A stretch of DNA of 20,683 nt from an uncultured Bacilli bacterium (GTDB lineage: Bacteria; Bacillota_I; Bacilli_A; RF39; UBA660). The translations under genes were made by a program, and so were the position numbers. A model generated the notes under the pieces. It was not told the DNA's origin, did not search any database, and saw only the letters and a program-made list of their open reading frames with translations. The stretch lies in contig CALVKC010000012.1 in the NCBI GenBank assembly GCA_944332505.1, positions 1 to 20,683 of the forward strand, in the 5' to 3' direction. Each line of letters starts with the position of its first letter. The stretch's first letter is position 1. Positions 8,591 through 16,500 of the stretch are shown here, piece by piece.

Positions 8591-9440
8591 CAAACTTTAT
8601 ATTCTATTAGGTTTGCATTTTATGCACTTCTAATATTATATATCGTTTGTTTAATTTTTATTTTATATATCATATATTATTTATATTTTATTATTTTAAT
8701 TATTTTAAAGTTAATTATATATCCTCACCGACAAATATATAATATTAAGAATTAATTATATTTATTATATAATAAATATTAAAATAAATATCACATCATT
8801 ATATCTTTACTTCTTGATGTGAGAGAAGCCCTAAACCAATAAAGTATATAGATATATTATACACTGATAATTTAAGAGTATATTGGTTTACTCTAAGTTC
8901 TGACTATACTTTTATAAACATAATTATATGTCTATACTCTCTGGTAGTCGATGAAATTTCTTCTGTCCTAGAAGATTATCTGCGGATCTCATAAAATTTA
9001 AACTTGTTACTTTACCACATTGCTTTCACATGTGCCACATTACATCCCTGTAAATGCTTAGTATTTAAATTTTAACATGATTCCCCGTCCTATAATTATC
9101 AAATAGGAGAGTAGTACATTATATACTTACTCCATATAAAGAGTTTAACTACGGATGTCCTCATTAAAATATTTAAAATAATTTTTATTTTATTATTATT
9201 AAATAAGAAAATTATTTTATTTATTCTAACTTGTAAACGTCACCGTCAACATCCCGGAGGCATATTTTTATTTTATTTATTAAAGAGAGCAAACATTTAT
9301 GATATTAGGGAAATTAATTAAGCAACTAAGTACCCATATTTCCCTTAGATATATAAAATAAACTTAATTAAACATTCGGTGAGTAATTAACTTCCCTAAT
9401 ATCATAAATTGTAAATTAAATTTACATATTTTTTAGCTCT
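8591..9440 (-). ncRNA. Group I intron 3 of the tape measure gene (ORF-less)
   Basis: 850-nt self-splicing intron candidate. The exon end CGGAGGT pairs with CGGAGGC-complement guide bases at 9255-9261 (GCCTCCG), 7 bp with a U-G wobble at the junction, placing the 5' splice site after 9441. The 3' end is TTG before exon 4. The P7 pair is GACTA at 8945-8949 with TAGTC at 8902-8906, preceded by CCGCAGAT (Q-like) and inside R/S-like context (ATCGACTA, AGTATAGTC). P9 hairpins follow (8869-8892 region; TCACATCA/TGATGTGA near 8795-8820). No ORF of note lies in it. The 5' splice site and guide are about 180 nt apart, bridged by the 26-bp hairpin at 9295-9409. Confidence 0.8.
9295..9409 (-). repeat. 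26-bp inverted repeat forming an extended P1 hairpin in intron 3
   Basis: Arms 9384-9409 and 9295-9320 are complementary over 26 bp with one G-U pair in RNA, around a 63-nt loop that has its own small CTAAG/CTTAG stem. The hairpin brings the 5' splice site (9441) near the guide sequence (9255-9261). No other intron here has it. It could be a structured P1 extension or a small inserted element. Confidence 0.75.
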
Positions 9441-9764
9441 ACCTCCGCCTTTTTTAATTGATATTCCTGCGGTTATAGCTCCAACTAATGTAGGTACACT
9501 ACCTAATGTATCTACTAATTCTGTTGCTAATGATACTAATGTTGTTAAAAAGTCTAATGCGCCTTTAACCGTATCAGTATCTATGAAGGTATACCAAAAC
9601 TCTTGAATTTGGTTTGTCAACCTTGCTATGTGTCCTTCAATTGATTGAATCTGCGCTTCATTTTCTCTTAAAGCTGACCCCTCTGCATTCTCTGCCGCTT
9701 GAATTACTTCGTCTATAAGTTCATAGTTTTCCAATAATCCAGCTACAGTTGATGCTCTGTTTTT
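9441..9764 (-). CDS. Tape measure protein, exon 3 (108 residues)
   Basis: Spliced residues 1503-1610, KNRASTVAGLLENYELIDEV to SIKKGGG. It has the NAEGSALRENE...SI.GHI..L..QIQEFWYTFIDTD signature of the TP901-type tape measure core, which follows directly on LEQLAG of exon 2. It begins at 9764 after the intron 2 terminal TTG. The frame would run on into intron 3 for 13 codons (RAKKYVNLIYNL) before a stop. The end at 9441 is set by P1 pairing and by keeping phase 0 with exon 4. The apparent start at 9767 is the TTG of the intron end, not a start codon. Confidence 0.87.
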
Positions 9765-9818
9765 CAATTATGTTAAATATAGTTCGCAACACTATATCAA
9801 TTATTGATTATATTTTTG

Positions 9819-10748
9819 TTATTCTAAATTATTTAAATATTCTTTTATTATTACTTTTATATTATTAAACTCCCAAAAAGGTATTCTTAATAATTTTATA
9901 TTGTTATTTTCGCAGTATTCATTTTTTATTTTATCATGTTTTAAGGTATTTTCATAATTAATAATAGCTTGTTCTTTTGATACTCCATTAAACGTGACAG
10001 GATAATAATGATGTTGCCCGTCATATTCAATACATAAATTATAATCTAAAACATAAAAATCAAACGGTAGACATCTATTATCTTTACAATCTTCAAAAAT
10101 GTATTGTTTTATATATGTAATATTTAACGAATCTAATATTTCCGATATTCGTCTTTCTCCTTTTGAAAATTTAAACTTTTTTGTATCAAAACAATAAGGA
10201 CATCCTACTATATTATCTCTTTTCATATTCCCTTTTCTCATTTTTTGTATTCCAATTTCAGGATGCTTTTTACATATGTATTTTATATAAATATAACCAT
10301 TTTCTCTAATTGTTTCTACATATATAAAACCTTTATTTTCACACATAATTCTATTTTCTTCATCATCGGATAAATCAATTATATGTGCAGATTCGGTTAT
10401 TTCTCTTCCACAATAATAACAGCCACGCCCATCCTTTAAATGTCCTAAACTTATTTTTTGTATTCCTTTATCTATATGTTTTGGACATATATATTTTAAA
10501 GAATTAGTTGCCGCATCTACATAATCTTCTTCAGATGAAACCAATATATAATTTGTCTTATTGAACTCATCTATTACATCTTTAAAAGAATATTTTCTTT
10601 TACTTCTTATTAACCCTATACGTTTTCTTTTTGTCGCAACAGATGTTTCAGAATGAGTTTTTAATATATCTGATATTTCCTTATCGGATAATTCAAGATA
10701 ATTATCTTTTATAAAATCAATTTCTTCTTTCTTCCATTCGTTTCTCAT
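9819..10748 (-). CDS. Intron-encoded homing endonuclease, Vsr/EDxHD (PD-(D/E)XK-like) type
   Basis: 309 aa from the ATG at 10748, with an AGGTGA SD site six bases upstream; the in-frame GTG at 10757 is part of that SD site. An N-terminal Myb/HTH-like DNA-binding region (residues 4-48, WKKEEIDFIKDNYLELSDKE) is followed by two zinc-ribbon-like units, C88/H91...C110/C113 and C159/H162...C183/C186. The nuclease domain is at 196-300, with GERRI (E198), PFDFYV (D230), IEYDGQHHY (E241, D243, H246), HDKIKNEYC (D272) and a final LLRIPFWEF strand, as in very-short-patch-repair-like homing nucleases. It would cut intron-less alleles at the LAG/KNR junction and spread intron 2. It is intact and preceded by a 58-aa ORF 30 nt upstream. 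Confidence 0.85.
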   Translation of the reverse strand: MRNEWKKEEIDFIKDNYLELSDKEISDILKTHSETSVATKRKRIGLIRSKRKYSFKDVIDEFNKTNYILVSSEEDYVDAATNSLKYICPKHIDKGIQKISLGHLKDGRGCYYCGREITESAHIIDLSDDEENRIMCENKGFIYVETIRENGYIYIKYICKKHPEIGIQKMRKGNMKRDNIVGCPYCFDTKKFKFSKGERRISEILDSLNITYIKQYIFEDCKDNRCLPFDFYVLDYNLCIEYDGQHHYYPVTFNGVSKEQAIINYENTLKHDKIKNEYCENNNIKLLRIPFWEFNNIKVIIKEYLNNLE

Positions 10749-10778
10749 ATTTATCACCTATATATTATCATTTTATAT

Positions 10779-10955
10779 TTATTGATTTTTTGCATAAAAA
10801 TAGGAGAGTGCTTTGAACAATTCTCCATTTTTTGTGTATTTATATGTAGTTATCCCGTCAATTACTTTAACAAACGATGGTTTAATACCAATACTTAAAA
10901 GATATTCTTTTTCTGGAGTATACTGAGTCGAATACTCTTTGTCCCATTTTTTCAT
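10779..10955 (-). CDS. 58-aa intron-encoded protein, DUF5659-like
   Basis: Reads MKKWDKEYSTQYTPEKEYLL...KALSYFYAKNQ. An AAAGGA SD site lies about six bases before the ATG. It is the first ORF in the loop of the intron 2 P9-region stem; its stop is 30 nt before the endonuclease start. It aligns without gaps over 39 residues with the 58-aa ORF of intron 1 (shared YLxSxG near residue 18, K..x.L..AL near residues 42-50, aromatic-rich end). The pattern is that of DUF5659-like small phage proteins. The function is unknown; a partner or regulator of the endonuclease or of splicing are both possible. Confidence 0.72.
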   Translation of the reverse strand: MKKWDKEYSTQYTPEKEYLLSIGIKPSFVKVIDGITTYKYTKNGELFKALSYFYAKNQ

Positions 10956-10999
10956 AAATTATCCTTTCATTCATAAAAACTAAAATATAATCAACAATT

Positions 11000-11326
11000 C
11001 TTTATATTTCTATAAAGCTCCGACTATGTTTTAAATCCTCGCCTTTACGTTAGGATTCACACCTTTTCCATTACCATTAGCTTGTAATGTACTCCCTGAC
11101 TTTGGGATAGTCTGTGAACGTTCTCCATATATATTATTTTATTTAGTTTATAATATATAAAATAATATACTTAGAATCTTCGCTGCAAATTAGCCATTGT
11201 TATATCTTTACGTTTTTTAACTTTCATAATCTAGTTTCCTAATTATTGTAGTGTAAAGCTTTAGGCAATCCTTGCAATTAAATGTGTTCTATAAAATGTG
11301 TTTCCACAAATTTCAGGCAAAAATTC
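11000..11326 (-). ncRNA. Catalytic core of group I intron 2
   Basis: Runs from the 5' splice site through P1, a short GTGGAAACAC hairpin (P2), the P/Q-like elements, R (GTTCACAGACTA) and S (ACATAGTC). A small CTTTATA/TATAAAG hairpin follows before the stem that carries the ORFs. No coding frame of note is visible in it. Confidence 0.78.
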
Positions 11327-11725
11327 ACCTGCAAGTTGTTCAAGAACATTAGCCTGAGTTATGTCATTAAGATCTTCCCAAACAGCACCTAATTCTTTAA
11401 TAATTTCTGCTGTAGATTTAAATGTTTCATCATTCAACATAATATCTACGCCAGTCAAGCCTTTTATTTCTTCTCTAAGTTTTGCTGTAGATGTTACCAT
11501 TCCTTCTGTAGACTCGCCTAATTCCTCAAGCTCACTAGAAGCCCCACGAATTCTAAGAGACATGGTGCGGAGAGCTGCCGCAGTAACATCTGCATCCTGT
11601 TGTATTAAGTTTCCTGCTGTAATTAATCCTAGCGCTTCATCAAGTGTATTTCCACCAGCTTTTAATGCAGCACCAGAACGTTCCATTGCAGAACCTATAT
11701 CTGCTGAACTGATCGCAAAATTATT
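11327..11725 (-). CDS. Tape measure protein, exon 2 (133 residues)
   Basis: Spliced residues 1370-1502, NNFAISSADIGSAMERSGAA to NVLEQLAG. NNFAIS...GSAMERSGAALKAGGNTLDE is the hallmark of the TP901-type tape measure family core, and the preceding residues in homologues (DRYNEIG) are at the end of exon 1. It begins at AAT just after the intron 1 terminal ATTG; an in-frame TAA is a few codons upstream within the intron. The end at 11327 is set by the P1 pairing. Unspliced, translation would run about 22 codons into intron 2. Confidence 0.9.
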
Positions 11726-11933
11726 CAATCTGTTACTTTCAGGTATTTACCTTACTGACCATAAATAAATTATGGCGCATAGTCATTTCTGGCTATGTCT
11801 CACGTTTCATTTTGTTAGATTATAACGTGAGATCGGACTGGATCTTCTTCCTTTCTATTTTATTTTTAAATAGAGTAGGAGAGTAGCGGAATTTATTATG
11901 TTACCATAATAAATTTTACAGTCTCTAAGGATC
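11726..11933 (-). ncRNA. 3' half of the group I intron 1 core (P7, P8, P9 hairpins)
   Basis: This ORF-free stretch holds both strands of P7. Between them is an 11-bp hairpin with a GTAA (GNRA) tetraloop at 11890-11915, the probable P8. Downstream come P9-type hairpins: CTCACGTT/AACGTGAG (11799-11831), CATAG/CTATG (11780-11797 region) and CCATAA/TTATGG just before the 3' splice site. Confidence 0.78.
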
Positions 11934-11969
11934 TTATAATATTATTTGTTTTATTTAAAATATATATTT

Positions 11970-13157
11970 TTAATTATTTTTTAAAAGATGCCTATAATCA
12001 TCTGACTTCATATCTTGATAAGGAATAATTATTTGATTACATAAAAATAAATTACCATCTTTTAACTCCCAATTAAAAGAATGATAATTGTCTAAATTTC
12101 CATTATTATTAATATATTTTAATATTAATTTCTCACATAATTCTATATTATTATTTATATCATTTTCCCATAAGTATAAAATTTCTATATTATTATGTGT
12201 TTTAATATATGTATGCTTTTGTTTATCATGTAATAATCCATTTTGTTGTGTTTTATTTATCAAATATTTATTTTCATTATATTTCAATGGAGAAACATGC
12301 CAATAATCACCCATAACTTCAATCATTAAGTTATAATCCGTCAAATAATTATCAATAGCATAATATTTTACTATGTATTCTCTTTCATAATTTATTTTAT
12401 TTTTTTCTAATATATTGTTAACAGATAATTGGATATTTGAATCAAATCGTTTTGACGATCTACTATTTTTTAAAATATTATTTCTTATTTTTTCTAATTG
12501 GTCTTCAGTATATTGATAATTTATCATTGTAGATTTTTCACCAACATAATATTTTTTACGATATTCCCAATAACATTCTTGACAACAAAAATTATGATTA
12601 TCTCCAAATGAATTTGTTTTCTTATAATTATATGGTATTATTTTTATTTCTTTCCCACAATTTGTACAATTTGTCGTAATTCTATTATAAAATTGACTCT
12701 CTTCGCCATGATCCATTTTATTTGTTTTATCTTTCCAATAACATTCTAAACTACAATATGAATTTTGACTTAATTTATATACATTTGGTGATTTTATTAT
12801 TTCTTTTCCACAATACTCACATATAACTTTAACTAGACATTTTTTATTTCCTATTTTTAATGCTTGAAATAAATCTATTGTATCATTTAATGATCTCCCT
12901 AATTCATCTGCCAAATCATTTATATATATAGATTTTTCATATAATAAAAAATATAATGCTATAAGAATTTCATCTTTTGAAAATCCATTAATAGTTGGAA
13001 CACCATTATGTCTTTTTATCCATTCACATACATTGCATCTAGCTATATCTCCATTTTTATAAACTTTTTTATAATTAATATGTATTTTAGGAACATCATG
13101 TCCACAAGTTCTACAATGCAATAATCCTTTATAATTATCAAATTCTTCTTTTGTCAT
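11970..13157 (-). CDS. Intron-encoded homing endonuclease, zinc-finger plus Vsr-like nuclease
   Basis: 395 aa, ATG at 13157 with an AGGAGA SD site upstream. Three Cys4 units form the N-terminal two thirds: C15/C18...C41/C44, C113/C116...C135/C139, and C164/C167...C192/C195. A helical HTH-like piece (YINDLADELGRSLNDTIDLF) lies between the first two. Residues about 240-340 form the nuclease: DYNLMIEVMGDYWHVSP (D274, E280, D284, H287), HDKQKHTYIK (D311) and a closing EILYLWENDI strand, typical of phage Vsr-like homing nucleases. It is only distantly like the intron 2 enzyme, with different N-terminal modules. It lies 23 nt after the 58-aa ORF, in the loop of the 15-bp P6-type stem. It is intact and presumably targets the NEIG/NNF junction of intron-less alleles. 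Confidence 0.84.
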   Translation of the reverse strand: MTKEEFDNYKGLLHCRTCGHDVPKIHINYKKVYKNGDIARCNVCEWIKRHNGVPTINGFSKDEILIALYFLLYEKSIYINDLADELGRSLNDTIDLFQALKIGNKKCLVKVICEYCGKEIIKSPNVYKLSQNSYCSLECYWKDKTNKMDHGEESQFYNRITTNCTNCGKEIKIIPYNYKKTNSFGDNHNFCCQECYWEYRKKYYVGEKSTMINYQYTEDQLEKIRNNILKNSRSSKRFDSNIQLSVNNILEKNKINYEREYIVKYYAIDNYLTDYNLMIEVMGDYWHVSPLKYNENKYLINKTQQNGLLHDKQKHTYIKTHNNIEILYLWENDINNNIELCEKLILKYINNNGNLDNYHSFNWELKDGNLFLCNQIIIPYQDMKSDDYRHLLKNN

Positions 13158-13180
13158 AATAACATCTCCTGTAATTAATT

Positions 13181-13357
13181 TTATCTAGTTTTCTTTCTCA
13201 TATAAAAATAAAAATCTAATGCTTCATATAACACATCAGATTTTTCAAATAACCAATATTCATTTTTATTTTTATCCAGACAAGATTTTCTATCAAATCC
13301 TAATGAATATAAATATTTTGACAATCTTTTATTTTTAACTTTATATTTATTTTCCAT
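13181..13357 (-). CDS. 58-aa intron-encoded protein, DUF5659-like
   Basis: Reads MENKYKVKNKRLSKYLYSLG...EALDFYFYMRKKTR. A GGAG SD site lies eight bases before the ATG. The form (basic N-terminus, 'L..YL.S.GF', central aromatic strand WLFE, 'L.EAL.FY' helix) matches DUF5659-like small phage proteins and the same-length ORF in intron 2. It is first in the intron 1 loop, with the endonuclease start 23 nt downstream, so the two are probably co-translated. The function is unknown. Confidence 0.74.
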   Translation of the reverse strand: MENKYKVKNKRLSKYLYSLGFDRKSCLDKNKNEYWLFEKSDVLYEALDFYFYMRKKTR

Positions 13358-13525
13358 ATAGTTTTCTCCATTTTAAAACAAATAATATTATAATCTTTCC
13401 TTGGTCTTGACCATCTCTGGCTTTTAACCAATATAGCTACTTTTTTACAATATAATTTTATATAGTTAAATAATTATATATATTGTTTTACTAATATATT
13501 TCTATATTATTCGGCAATTTCACAT

Positions 13526-16500
13526 ACCGATTTCATTATAGCGATCAATTATTGCTTCAGAAGCTTCTACTTCACTTTCAAATTCACTTCCCCAAGCTTT
13601 AATAGATGAAATCATATGTTCTGTAGCTTCATCTATGTCCATATCACCTACATTCGCATATATATTAGCATCCTCTGCTAACTCACCTGCTTCTTGTAAT
13701 GTGTACCCTAATCTCATAAAATCTGCCGTTGAATTTTGGATTTCTTTAGCAGTAGTTCCTATAGCATCTGCTGTTGCAAAACTCACTTCTTGAAACTCTC
13801 TTAAACTTTCAACAGTTTCATCAGAAACTTTTCTCATTTCAGTAAGAGCAGTATCAAGTTCTTTTACATATGTAACACCTTGCTTAATTTGGCCCCATAT
13901 TTCATAGAATCCAACAAATGAAAGTAAATAACTACCAAGATTTCTAAATTTAGCCCCTAATTCATCTATAAATTTTGAAAATGTTGTCGCTGGTTTTTGT
14001 GCATTTGTAAAAGTTGCCGTAATAACTTTTTCAGCAGTTTGAGCATTTAATGTTAACTTTTTCCATTCTCCATTTTGATCCTGAAATATTGCCGTTAATG
14101 ATTTATTTCCAGCACCCCATTTTATAGTGTCTTCTCTAAGTCCTGGTAATTGTTGTGCAAGATCTTTCATTTGTTGTGCAGTTTTCTCCATATCACCAGG
14201 ATCAAAAAATGCAACTGCATTAGTTTTCTTGGATAAAGATGTCGTAATTTCTTTAACTTTTTTATTATATTCAGTTAAAGTAATTTCACCTGATATTAAT
14301 TGTTGATTTAAATTATTAATTTCATTGTTTGCATCAGAAAATGCCTGCTTAAATAAATCAGTTTGACCTAATTTCTCTAAATCTTCCATTTTCTTTTCTG
14401 CTTCATTTAAAGCATTATTAACTTTATTTGCTTCTTCATAACCTTGATCAACATCATTATTTCTAAGAACTCCACTAACTCCAAGATCTTTTGTAATTTT
14501 CATGCTTTCAAGCACTTTAGAAATAGCAGATGTTTTATTTTGTTCTTCGGTTAATGCTTTATTAATTCTTTCTATTAAATCTAAATATTCTTGTCTTAAT
14601 TGCACTAACCTTTGTTCTTCTTCATCAGTCCTATTACCGCCTTTTAACTCTAACTGAGCTTGTTCACTAATATTATTAACATAATCATTATATAATTTGT
14701 TAACACGATCTAAGGTATTATCATTTACTTGTTTATCAGCATTAGCAGCAATTTTATCAAGTTCATTAGATTGTTTTTTCTTATCAATTAAAGAATCATA
14801 TAAAGTTAATTCTTTTTCAATCATCGACAACTCTGATTCAAGACTTGATTTTTGAGCATTAAGATTATTAATTTCATCAGCATCATTAACTGGATCTAAA
14901 TTAGAAATCTTAATTCTAATATTCTGAATTTCTTCCCATTTAGCTTTTTGTTGCTCTAATAAACTACTTGCTTTTTCTAGCTTTTTATTCTCATCAAATT
15001 TCTGATTTTCATTATATGCTTCTTCTTCAATTCTAATAGCAGCAACTTGACGATTAGATTGATACTCTTGTTCTTTAGTAGATTTTAATTTATTTAAGGC
15101 ATTATCTTGTGAAGTAGTATCAAAATCTTTAAATTTTTCATTCGCTCTAAACTGTTCTTCAAGCCTTAATAAATCTTCATATTTTTTCTTTTCAGCTTCT
15201 AAAGTAGCAAGTCTTTCTAAATCTTTCTGATTTCCACTTTCTTTTGCCTGGGCAATTTTTTCTTCAACTTTATAAAGCTCGGTTACATACTTAGTAGAAT
15301 TTGTATAAGAAGCTTTTAAATCAGATGGAATACCATAAGATCCTTTGTCTACTACTTTAAGATTAATAACTTGTTTAGAAATATTATCAACAAAAGTCTT
15401 AAAGCTGTTCCATGCCTCACTAGAAATATCAGGTTCAATTTTAATCTTTTTAGTTCCAATTGCCTTTAAAATTTTATCAATTTCTGCTTCCCATTCACTT
15501 TGAATAAGTAATGGTTGAAGTTTAATAGAAAATGAATTTTTTAATAATGATTCTAAATTATTTTTAGTTTCATTAACAAGATTATCAATTTCAGAATTAT
15601 CGTACTTATTATCTGTAAAACTGTAAGTATTTAATGTCTTATCAGCTACATTTTTATTTAATGCCTCTTTATAAGACATATAATATTTATATGCTGCCTC
15701 TTGTCCTTCTTGTGTAGCTAATATTTCTTGATTGTTATAAAATTGTTGAAATTCTTTATATGCTTCACGAAGTTGAGCAGTAGCTTCTTTTTTACCACTA
15801 GTATCAAAATTTTTACCTAATGTTTCAGAAATAGAAGACGTATTAATATTATTACCATTATCTATTTGTTTTCTATCTAATTCCCCAACTTTTAAGTTTA
15901 CTTCTTTTTCAACATCAATAAAAGTAAGTAAGCGTTCTGCATCTTCTTTAAACTTATTAGCATCAACTGTAGGTTTTAAATCAACATTTACAGAAGTACC
16001 ATCTGTTTCTTCATTATTAGTATCTTTATTAGCATCCTTAAACAGTCCACTAGCAATACCTTGTTCAAATTCAGTTTTTATTTCGTTTAGTTTATTCTTT
16101 AATTCTTCAAGCTTTTTGATTTCACCATTAACAGAAGCGTACATTTGAACTTCTTCATCTTGAATAGCTTCAGTTTTACTTTTTATAGCTTGTTCGACAG
16201 CAGCAATAGCGTCCTGAAGATTTTTATATGTTTGTGTATCAGACGAATCAATAGAAGGAGATTGTTGTGGTTCTTCTTTTGGGCTAGGAGATGGAGCAGG
16301 TGTTTTTTTAGGATTAACTTCTTGATTTACATCTACCTTTCCTAAGTCTTCAATCTTTTGTTTTGCTTCTTGAGCTTCATTACCTACTTCTTGAAGTTTT
16401 TCTTTAGTTTTATTTAATTCTGATTGAAGTTTATTTTGTTCATTAGAAACAGAAGAATCAATATTAATATTTCCAGTTTCATTTATCTCTTGTTTTAATT

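Larger units (their letters stand above)
9765..11326 (-). mobile_element. Group I intron 2 of the tape measure gene, carrying a 58-aa ORF and a homing endonuclease
   Basis: 1562-nt intron. The exon 2 end CAGGT pairs with GCCTG at 11314-11318, with a U-G wobble at the junction. The 3' end is ATTG before AAA AAC. The P7 pair is GACTA at 11108-11112 (GTTCACAGACTATC) with TAGTC at 11022-11026 (ACATAGTCGG). A P-like element is at 11270-11279 and a Q-like AATTTGCAGC at 11182-11191. Both ORFs lie after P7 and are lifted on an 18-bp stem (10982-10999 with 9799-9816, one wobble), i.e. in the P9 region. The endonuclease stop is 3 nt outside this stem. Excision joins ...LEQLAG to KNRASTV..., the normal tape measure reading. 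Confidence 0.88.
11726..13525 (-). mobile_element. Group I intron 1 of the tape measure gene, carrying a 58-aa ORF and a homing endonuclease
   Basis: 1800-nt intron. The exon 1 end TCGGT pairs with GCCGA at 13511-13515 with a U-G wobble at the junction. The 3' end is ATTG before AAT AAT. The P7 pair is GACTG at 11919-11923 (TTAGAGACTG) with CAGTC at 11836-11840 (AAGATCCAGTCC). Both ORFs lie before P7, closed by a perfect 15-bp stem (13379-13393 with 11934-11948), consistent with a P6-loop insertion. Excision joins ...IIDRYNEIG to NNFAIS. Unspliced RNA reaches a TGA one codon into the intron. Confidence 0.9.

Noticed and set aside
9402..9440. A 5' splice site for intron 3 further downstream, so that RAKKYVNLIYNL would be exon
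   Set aside because: The other phase-0 sites ending in T (AGAGCT, AAATAT, TACAAT) have no good guide with a U-G pair nearby. CGGAGGT/GCCTCCG is by far the best, and it matches the GGT rule of introns 1 and 2. cDNA would settle it.
11361..11768. Plus-strand open frame opposite exon 2
   Set aside because: Low-complexity shadow of the tape measure reading, with no SD site and no recognisable family. The same holds for the plus-strand frames at 445-693, 4846-5028, 6978-7220, 12088-12306, 16145-16345, 16989-17258 and 17819-18049.
9765..13525. Inteins or group II introns as the cause of the split tape measure gene
   Set aside because: The intervening segments contain stops and non-coding structured stretches, so they are not inteins. 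There is no reverse transcriptase ORF and I see no domain V-like hairpin or GUGYG start. U-G P1 pairing, P7 pairs and terminal G fit group I.
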